In this document: positions 58,454 through 64,000 of the stretch, piece by piece
Numbering within the stretch: position 1 is the stretch's first letter
How the letters are laid out: each line of letters opens with the position of its first letter
Assembly: GCA_910576655.1 (NCBI GenBank)
Contig: CAJTJC010000002.1
Coordinates: forward strand, 62,001 to 126,000
Direction of reading: 5' to 3'
Length of the DNA: 64,000 nt
Source: an uncultured Christensenella sp.
Lineage (GTDB): Bacteria; Bacillota; Clostridia; Christensenellales; Borkfalkiaceae
The notes under the pieces: generated by a model
Database searches by the model: none
What the model was told of the DNA's origin: nothing
The model's input: only the letters and a program-made list of their open reading frames with translations
Position numbers and translations under genes: made by a program

Positions 58454-58534
58454 ATGAAGTCTTGTGTGATTATATGCGTTAAACCGCCCAAGCCCGTCAG
58501 GTTCGTGCTTGGTAAATTTTACAGAAGAAAATGA
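58454..58534 (+). CDS. spoVM: SpoVM-like 26-aa amphipathic peptide
   Basis: 26 codons, the same length as Bacillus SpoVM. Starts MKSCVIICVK, has a PPKPVRF hinge and ends VLGKFYRRK: a hydrophobic N-terminus, prolines near position 11-14, then a basic amphipathic helix with the LG..R/K pattern. Its place between rpe and rpmB-yloU-yloV-recG matches spoVM in Bacillus. SpoVM senses curvature of the forespore membrane and anchors SpoIVA. No SD; CATATAAT (58440-58447), like a sporulation sigma-E/K -10, ends six bases before the ATG. The stop overlaps the dipeptidase start (ATGA). Confidence 0.65.
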   Translation: MKSCVIICVKPPKPVRFVLGKFYRRK

Positions 58535-59445
58535 AATATATAGATTTACATTGCGACAGTGCAACGGTAAGCTTCGACAAGGGATATTCCCTGTCCGACG
58601 CGCCGTTGCACGTCAACTTTAACAAGCTTGGCGCAAGCGGCTGCGCAGCCCAGTGCTTTGCGATATTCACGGACGGAGAAACCGAGTCGCGCTTTGAGGA
58701 CTATCGCAGGTTTTTTTCGTCGGGCGTAAACGCCGTAGAAAGCTACGGCGGGCTTATATCCTGCGTGCAATCGGGAAAAACTGCGGCTATGCTCACCGTC
58801 GAAAACCTCGGGTTTACTGGCGGAGATTTACAAAGGATAGCCGCGCTCGGCGCGGGCGTGGTTATGGCGTCGCTCGTATGGAACAACGAAAACGCTCTCG
58901 CATATCCCAACCTTATAATGCGCGGCGGCGTCCCCGATTTTTCCGCGGCGGAAGGGCGCGGGCTGAAGCCTGCGGGCAGGGCGGCGGTAGAGCTGTTGGA
59001 CGAGCTTAAAATAATCGTCGACGTTTCGCACCTTTCCGACGGCGGCACGGACGAGCTGTTGAAGGGCAGAAAAATTCCCACGGTCGCAAGCCATTCCAAC
59101 GCCCGCGCCGTGTGCGATATGTCGCGCAATCTGACCGACGCGCAGATTAAGGCGATAGCCGATTGCGGCGGAGTCGTCGGAGTTAATTTTTGCAAGGATT
59201 TTCTCGGCGCGGGCGATACGTTCGACTGCATTAAACGCCACGTTGCGCATATTTTGAAAATCGGCGGCGAGGACGCTTTGGCGTTCGGCAGCGACTTCGA
59301 CGGAATACCTACCGTAAACGGGCTCGAAGGTTGCGAAAAAATGCCCGCGCTTATCGCGTACCTTGCGGACGCGTTCGGCGTGCGGATAACCGAAAAGCTA
59401 TGCTTTGAAAATTTTGCGCGCGTGATGAGAGAGGTGCGCCCGTAA
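58531..59445 (+). CDS. Membrane (renal) dipeptidase-like M19 peptidase
   Basis: 304 aa. MKYIDLHCDSATVSF (HxD metal site), MLTVENLGFTGGD (bridging Glu), DVSHLSDGGTDELL and ASHSNARAVCD (metal His residues), GSDFDGIPTV near the C-terminus. The family hydrolyses dipeptides, some with D-residues. No signal peptide, so cytoplasmic. Its start is coupled to the SpoVM-like stop. Confidence 0.92.
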   Translation: MKYIDLHCDSATVSFDKGYSLSDAPLHVNFNKLGASGCAAQCFAIFTDGETESRFEDYRRFFSSGVNAVESYGGLISCVQSGKTAAMLTVENLGFTGGDLQRIAALGAGVVMASLVWNNENALAYPNLIMRGGVPDFSAAEGRGLKPAGRAAVELLDELKIIVDVSHLSDGGTDELLKGRKIPTVASHSNARAVCDMSRNLTDAQIKAIADCGGVVGVNFCKDFLGAGDTFDCIKRHVAHILKIGGEDALAFGSDFDGIPTVNGLEGCEKMPALIAYLADAFGVRITEKLCFENFARVMREVRP

Positions 59446-59446
59446 A

Positions 59447-59475
59447 TTGCAAAATCAAAATTAAAGTGATATAAT
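59447..59475 (+). promoter_or_regulatory. Promoter giving leaderless mRNA for the second BspA-like gene
   Basis: TTGCAA (59447-59452), 17-bp spacer, TATAAT (59470-59475), six bases ATTCTT, then ATG 59482. No SD. Confidence 0.82.
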
Positions 59476-59481
59476 ATTCTT

Positions 59482-60498
59482 ATGAAAAAAATCGTTATTG
59501 CGTTGCTTGCGGCTTCCGCGCTCGGCGGCGTGTGCTCCGCGGGCTGCGGAGGAGCCAAGGTTATCTATACTTTAAGCGAGGATGGCGGTAAGCATTACAC
59601 CGTCAGCTGCTCTGGCGTTATCGGGCTTAAAGGCGAGTACGAAATTCCCGCGTATTACGGCGAGGGCGATAATTACGCGCCCGTTACCGAGATTGCCGCC
59701 GAGGGCTTTTCTGGCAGCGGGTTTACGAAAATAAAGGTCCCCGCCACCGTCACCGAAATAGGCACGGCGGCGTTCGGTTTTTGCTACTATCTCGAAACGG
59801 TCGAATTCGCCGAGGGTATAGAGCTTGAAAGCTTCGCTCACGGTCTTTTCGGCAACTGCCGCGGACTTAAAAGCATATCCGTGCCCGACAGCGTGACCGC
59901 GATTGAGGGGCTTGCCTTTTCGGGCTGTACAAGCCTGTCGTCCGTGGATATGGGCGGGGTGCAGACCGTCGGTGCGCGCGCGTTTGACGGATGTACGGCG
60001 CTTGAAAGCATTTCTTTGCCGTCAACGCTCTTGACAATCGGCGACAGGGCGTTCTATCGCTCGGGGCTGAAAAGCGTGGATATTCCGCAGAGCGTAAAGG
60101 ATACGGTTTATACGGATTCCGAGGGCAAGGAGGCAACGCGGAAGGGGCTCGGTTTCGGCGCGTTCGAGCTTTGTACAAGCCTTGAAAGCGCAAGGATAGG
60201 CGGCGGTATAAAGACGTTGCCGTCGGCGGCGTTCGGATACTGCGTTTCGTTAAAAGAGGTGTATATTCCGCTGTCGGTTGAAGAGGTGCAGGGCGCTTAT
60301 TACGAGGACGGCGCGTTCCGCTTCGGCCACGCATTTTACGGCAACAAGGCGTTGACAGACGTATATTACGCGGGCGACGAGCAGCAGTGGAAGGATATTG
60401 CGATAGAAACCAAAACCGCGTTCGAAAACAATATTGCAATGAATAACGACGCGATTAAAAACGCGCAAAGGCATTATAATTGCAAAAATTATAAGTAA
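59482..60498 (+). CDS. Smaller BspA-like leucine-rich-repeat lipoprotein
   Basis: 338 aa. Lipoprotein signal (MKKIVIALLAASALGGV, then SAGC). The mature part is LRR_5 repeats (SVPDSVTAIEGLAFSGCTSL; SLPSTLLTIGDRAFYRSG; YIPLSVEEVQ). The repeats are more diverged than in the gene at 2653. Likely surface binding. Predicted to be translated from a leaderless mRNA, unusual for an exported protein. Confidence 0.85.
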   Translation: MKKIVIALLAASALGGVCSAGCGGAKVIYTLSEDGGKHYTVSCSGVIGLKGEYEIPAYYGEGDNYAPVTEIAAEGFSGSGFTKIKVPATVTEIGTAAFGFCYYLETVEFAEGIELESFAHGLFGNCRGLKSISVPDSVTAIEGLAFSGCTSLSSVDMGGVQTVGARAFDGCTALESISLPSTLLTIGDRAFYRSGLKSVDIPQSVKDTVYTDSEGKEATRKGLGFGAFELCTSLESARIGGGIKTLPSAAFGYCVSLKEVYIPLSVEEVQGAYYEDGAFRFGHAFYGNKALTDVYYAGDEQQWKDIAIETKTAFENNIAMNNDAIKNAQRHYNCKNYK

Positions 60499-60528
60499 GC
60501 TTTTGGTTAATTTCGCAGAATAAGACAT

Positions 60529-60565
60529 AAAAAATACGGCGGATAAATTTCCGCCGTTATTTTTT
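60529..60565. terminator. Bidirectional terminator between the LRR gene and rpmB
   Basis: AAAAAATACGGCGGA, short loop, TCCGCCGTTATTTTTT. On the minus strand a second inverted repeat (TCGGTGTT ... AACACCGA, ~60590-60620) precedes it. Confidence 0.82.
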
Positions 60566-60635
60566 GTATGATTGATAGTGGTAGTCGGTGTTGAATTAAG
60601 GCAATCAATAAACACCGATTGAACGCTGAGCTTAA

Positions 60636-60818
60636 TTAAGCGCGTTCTACCGTTTTAAGGCATCTCGTGCAAACGTAACCCGTCAGCGTTTTGCCGCCCG
60701 AAACGTAGCTGACCTTCTGGACGTTGGCTTTGAAAGTTCTTCTCGTTCTTCTCTTCGAATGGCTTACGTTGTTGCCGGTCGTCTGTCCCTTTCCGCATAC
60801 AGTGCATACTCTCGACAT
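60636..60818 (-). CDS. rpmB: Ribosomal protein bL28, zinc-binding form
   Basis: 60 aa. [34 protein letters not shown] and [13 protein letters not shown]: both CxxC pairs are present (C+ form). The orientation opposite to yloU is the same as in other Firmicutes. GGAGG before ATG 60818. The 190-base gap to yloU is AT-rich with no other gene. Confidence 0.95.
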   Translation of the reverse strand: MSRVCTVCGKGQTTGNNVSHSKRRTRRTFKANVQKVSYVSGGKTLTGYVCTRCLKTVERA

Positions 60819-61007
60819 ATTCTATACCTCCGTGTTCACATTATAAGACCTTAGTAATATAACACGCCGTCAAAAAAAAATCAATCAAAAACGGCTGTCG
60901 AAGATTAATTTTTTTTGTTTTTTTCAAAATAATTGCAGGTAATCGTTAAATATTCTTGCAAAATGCCTTTAAATGTAATAGAATATAATTCGGAAAGGTA
61001 AAAAAAT

Positions 61008-61358
61008 ATGTCTGTTAATACAAGCAACGCTAACGGTAAAATTTCAATATCCGACGCGGCAATCGCGAAGGTTACCAAAAATGCCACCCTCGAATGCTAC
61101 GGCATCGTGGATACTGTTTCGCGCCGTTTTAAAGATACCTTTTCCGAGCTTTTCAAAAAGCAGTCTTCGGGGCGGGGCATTAAAGTAGTTACTTCGGGCG
61201 ACAGAATTTTTATCGACGTCTACGTTATTATCAAATACGGCGTTTCTATCAACGCGGTTGCAGAGTCGCTCAAAGAGAGCGTCAAATACAGAGTAGAAAA
61301 ATTCACGGGAATGATAGTTGACACCGTAAACGTCAACATTATTGGGGTTAAATTGTAA
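61008..61358 (+). CDS. Asp23/Gls24 family protein YloU
   Basis: 116 aa. ISISDAAIAKVTKNATLECY and KVVTSGDRIFIDVYVIIKYG are typical DUF322/Asp23. Envelope-associated helper often adjacent to fakA. GGAAAGG before the ATG. Confidence 0.9.
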   Translation: MSVNTSNANGKISISDAAIAKVTKNATLECYGIVDTVSRRFKDTFSELFKKQSSGRGIKVVTSGDRIFIDVYVIIKYGVSINAVAESLKESVKYRVEKFTGMIVDTVNVNIIGVKL

Positions 61359-61415
61359 GCCGTACTTTCAGCGTACGGCTATACTTGTTTATAAACTCTG
61401 AGATTAAGGAGTAAT

Positions 61416-63065
61416 ATGCAGAAAACAATCAACAGCACCGAATTCCGTAAAATGGTTGCAAGCGGTGCAAGAATGCTTGAAATAAACAGGGCGAGGGTCG
61501 ACTCGCTCAACGTATTCCCCGTACCCGACGGCGATACGGGTACGAATATGTCGCTTACTATGCAGTCGGCGATAAAGGAAATGAACGCGTGTTCCTCTAA
61601 CCGCTTTCAGGAAATATGCGATGCGGTCGCCAAGGGCGCGTTAAAGGGCGCGCGCGGCAATTCGGGCGTTATATCCTCGCAGATTTTCCGCGGGATTTGC
61701 TCGGTTTTAAAGGACACGAAGGACGGCTTCGATACCAAAACCTTTGCCAAAGCTATGGAAGCGGGCACAAAGGTCGCGTACAGCGCGGTATCTATCCCCA
61801 AAGAAGGCACTATTCTTACCGTCGTCAGACTTATGAGCGAGTCGGCGGGCAAGCTTGCGCAGAAGAACAAGGATTTCGTTGATTTCTTCAACGCGCTTAT
61901 AGAGGTCGGCGACGAGGCGCTTGCAAAAACGCCAGAGCTGCTTCCCGTACTCAAAAAGGCGGGCGTCGTCGATAGCGGCGGCGTAGGACTTATGACGATA
62001 ATGCGCGGCTTCCTTGCGGCAATCACCGGCGAGGAAATCGACGCCAATTCCATACCTATGGAAGCGACAGACGGCAAGGAAGATGACATGTTCGGCGACA
62101 ACTCCGACATTATCAACCTTGACCTCGGCGACATAGAATTTGCATATTGTACAGAATTTTTCATTATACACATGAAGCAGATGACCACCCTTGCCGACAT
62201 TGACAAGCTTAAAGAAAAGCTTATGGGTATAGGCGATTCGGTTATCTGTATAGGCGACTTAGAGCTGGTCAAGGTCCACGTTCACACCAACACGCCGGGC
62301 ATCGCGCTGTCTTACGCGCTCGAACTCGGCGAGCTTGACAGACTTAAAATAGAGAATATGCTCGAAGAGAACCGCGCCCTCAAAGCCAAGTTAGAGGCTG
62401 AAAAGAAAGAGATGGGCATGCTTGCAATCTGCGCGGGCGACGGTCTCGAAGAAATTTTCAAGGATTTGATGTGCGACAGGGTGATAATGGGCGGACAGAC
62501 CATGAACCCCTCCGCGCAGGATATAGCGGACGCCGTGCAGAAAATCAACGCGTCTAACGTATTCGTTTTCCCCAACAACTCAAACGTAATTCTCGCTGCC
62601 GAGCAGGCGAAAGCGCTCGTCAGCAACCGTACAATACACGTTATCCCCACCAAAAACGTGCCTCAGGGCTTCTCGGCGGCGCTTGCGTTCAATCCCGAAG
62701 CGTCCGTTCCCGAAAACAAGACCAACATGACCCACGCGATAGACAACGTGGCTTCGGGTATGGTGACGCACGCGGTCAGGGATACGACCATGAACGGCTT
62801 TAAGCTTAAAACGGGCGATATAATCGGTCTCGACAACAAGCGCATACTTGCAAAATCGGACAATATAGCCGACTGTACTCTCGCGCTTTTGAAAACGCTT
62901 AAAAAGAGCGACCACGAAATGATAACCCTCTACTTCGGCGCGGACGTCAAGGAAGAGGAAGCGGGCGAGCTTCTGCAAAGAGTGCAGGAAGAGTTCCCCG
63001 ACTGCGATGCGGACTGTCTTTACGGCGGGCAACCCGTATATTACTACCTCGTTTCATTAGAGTAA
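61416..63065 (+). CDS. fakA: Fatty acid kinase FakA-like (YloV, DAK1/DegV-type)
   Basis: 549 aa. N-terminal DhaL domain: PVPDGDTGTNMSLTMQSAI (Mg-ATP Asp residues), ARGNSGVISSQIFRG, DSGGVGLMTIMRGF; then a middle domain and a C-terminal FakB-binding part. FakA phosphorylates FakB-bound fatty acids. AAGGAG before the ATG. Pair yloU-yloV is conserved in Firmicutes. Confidence 0.93.
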   Translation: MQKTINSTEFRKMVASGARMLEINRARVDSLNVFPVPDGDTGTNMSLTMQSAIKEMNACSSNRFQEICDAVAKGALKGARGNSGVISSQIFRGICSVLKDTKDGFDTKTFAKAMEAGTKVAYSAVSIPKEGTILTVVRLMSESAGKLAQKNKDFVDFFNALIEVGDEALAKTPELLPVLKKAGVVDSGGVGLMTIMRGFLAAITGEEIDANSIPMEATDGKEDDMFGDNSDIINLDLGDIEFAYCTEFFIIHMKQMTTLADIDKLKEKLMGIGDSVICIGDLELVKVHVHTNTPGIALSYALELGELDRLKIENMLEENRALKAKLEAEKKEMGMLAICAGDGLEEIFKDLMCDRVIMGGQTMNPSAQDIADAVQKINASNVFVFPNNSNVILAAEQAKALVSNRTIHVIPTKNVPQGFSAALAFNPEASVPENKTNMTHAIDNVASGMVTHAVRDTTMNGFKLKTGDIIGLDNKRILAKSDNIADCTLALLKTLKKSDHEMITLYFGADVKEEEAGELLQRVQEEFPDCDADCLYGGQPVYYYLVSLE

Positions 63066-63090
63066 ACGCATATAAGAATATGTTAAAGCT

Positions 63091-63112
63091 AAGGAAGACT
63101 GCGGTCTTCCTT
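63091..63112 (+). terminator. Short hairpin between fakA and recG
   Basis: AAGGAAGAC, loop TGCG, GTCTTCCTT, followed by only a short T-run (TTTAAAA). Possible weak terminator or processing site 12 bases before the recG ATG. Confidence 0.45.
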
Positions 63113-63123
63113 TAAAAATAATT

Positions 63124-64000
63124 ATGGAATTAACCGATTTAAAGTTCATTTCCGACAAACGCGAAAAGGACTTTCATAAACTCAATATAACAACGGTGAC
63201 GGAGCTCGTCAAGCATTTCCCGCGCGACTATCTCGATATGACGCACGTCACCCTGCTGCGCGACGCCTACCACAACGACGTTATGCTTACCGTGTGCGAC
63301 GTGTTGGGTGTCGAGGTAAACCGCTATGCACGCAGGCCCTACGTCAAGGCAATCTGTACGCAGGGCGGGTATATGTTCGACGCTATCTGGTTCAACCAGC
63401 CGTACGTCGCGGGCAAGCTTAAAAACGGCAGATACCTGTTTTACGGCAGGGTGCAGAACAAGTACGGGATGACGTACTCTATGACAAATCCGTCTTTTGA
63501 GCCTGCCGACGAGGGCAGACGGCTTAAAGGGCTTATTCCGGTCTATTCGCTTTCGGGCTCGCTTACGCAGGGCATAGTGCGGTACGCGATAAGTCAGGCG
63601 ATAGGCAAAATAATTTTCAATACCGCAATTCCCGAGCAGCTTTGCAGAAAGTATTCGCTTATATCGCTTAAAGAGGCGTACAGAAGAGTGCATAGCCCCG
63701 ACAGCATGGAGGACGTAAGGTCGGGTTCGGAGCGTATCGCGCTCGAAGAATATTTTTTGCTTATTTCCGCGTTCAAGGTAATAAAGGGCGGGCGCGACGA
63801 GGCGCGGCTTAATGAGTATACCGTCACCGAGCAGGATTTGCAGACCTTTGCGGCGCGTTTCCCGTTCGAGTTTACCGAAGGGCAGAAGAACGCCGTATCG
63901 GAGATATTCAAAAGCGTAACCTCGCCGCACAAAATGAATTTGCTTTTGCAGGGCGACGTCGGAAGCGGTAAGACCGCCGTCGCGCTTGCGGGCATATATA
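63124..64000 (+). CDS. recG: ATP-dependent DNA helicase RecG (5' part, cut by window end)
   Basis: 292 codons are present from ATG 63124 with no stop. Wedge domain at the N-terminus (LTDLKFISDKREKDFHKLNI; LVKHFPRDYLDM), then FTEGQKNAVSEIFKS and Walker A LLLQGDVGSGKTAVALAGIY at the very end. It remodels stalled forks and Holliday junctions. Location after yloV matches Bacillus. No clear SD precedes it; a hairpin lies just upstream. Confidence 0.93.
   Translation, partial: MELTDLKFISDKREKDFHKLNITTVTELVKHFPRDYLDMTHVTLLRDAYHNDVMLTVCDVLGVEVNRYARRPYVKAICTQGGYMFDAIWFNQPYVAGKLKNGRYLFYGRVQNKYGMTYSMTNPSFEPADEGRRLKGLIPVYSLSGSLTQGIVRYAISQAIGKIIFNTAIPEQLCRKYSLISLKEAYRRVHSPDSMEDVRSGSERIALEEYFLLISAFKVIKGGRDEARLNEYTVTEQDLQTFAARFPFEFTEGQKNAVSEIFKSVTSPHKMNLLLQGDVGSGKTAVALAGIY

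Noticed and set aside
58454..58534. Treating the 26-codon ORF as random noise
   Set aside because: Length, amphipathic pattern and exact synteny with spoVM make chance unlikely, so it was kept as a feature.
60905..61087. 60-codon hydrophobic minus-strand ORF before yloU
   Set aside because: Mostly antisense to yloU, without RBS; composition follows the AT-rich gap.

Overview
The window looks like a chromosomal segment from an uncultured anaerobic Clostridia-type Bacillota (Firmicutes). Several blocks keep gene orders known from Bacillus and Clostridium: ylxM-ffh-rpsP-khpA-rimM-trmD, rbgA-rnhB-yraN-rplS-comM-dprA-topA-trmFO-hslV-hslU, tsaE-tsaB-rimI, yicC-gmk-rpoZ-priA-def-fmt-rsmB-rlmN, and rpe-(spoVM-like)-...-rpmB-yloU-yloV-recG. 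ECF-type vitamin transporters, TPP and FMN riboswitches, BspA-like leucine-rich lipoproteins, a SpoIIQ-like LytM protein and a 26-codon SpoVM-like ORF fit a gut-type spore-forming lineage. I see no tRNA or rRNA gene, insertion sequence, prophage or CRISPR array.

Layout. 1-8.0 kb: the tail of rseP, a small lipoprotein between two identical 29-bp terminators, a TPP-riboswitch-controlled ThiT-type transporter, a 1025-aa BspA-like lipoprotein, a candidate ~300-nt minus-strand small RNA, and a cation/proton antiporter. 8.2-25.6 kb: a long plus-strand housekeeping run for protein targeting, ribosome assembly, tRNA modification, DNA uptake and recombination, and proteolysis, ending in sel1-repeat/hisS/trxA. 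25.6-31.5 kb: two polytopic glycosyltransferases, a GtrB/GtrA pair and glyA. 31.5-34.1 kb: an XRE repressor facing a small lipoprotein, the FMN riboswitch with ribU, and tcdA. 34.1-38.7 kb: one giant surface protein whose start is split by a ten-G tract. 38.8-43.7 kb: t6A genes, a hydrolase, a membrane-anchored MurF-like ligase and a Ddl-like ligase. 43.7-49.0 kb: a minus-strand block (ECF S-component, two tiny acidic proteins, SpoIIQ-like and YwmB-like proteins, FmdB zinc ribbon, CorA with a leader-peptide/terminator region, M1 peptidase). 49-58.4 kb: a nucleotide, replication-restart and translation operon. 58.4-64 kb: SpoVM-like peptide, dipeptidase, second BspA-like lipoprotein, rpmB, yloU, fakA and the start of recG.

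Points that stand out: (1) a G10 tract that puts the surface protein one base out of frame, typical of slipped-strand phase variation; (2) a 12-codon leader peptide starting Met-Asp-Pro, with a competing antiterminator/terminator, ahead of corA, built like the enteric mgtL system; (3) repeated promoters in which a consensus -10 lies exactly six bases before the ATG, implying leaderless mRNAs; (4) a ~110-bp intergenic repeat with a hairpin kept by compensatory changes, one copy inside the P3 arm of the TPP riboswitch; (5) an unannotated two-microprotein operon with its own promoter and terminator; (6) a structured small-RNA candidate. All are read from sequence alone; no database search was possible.
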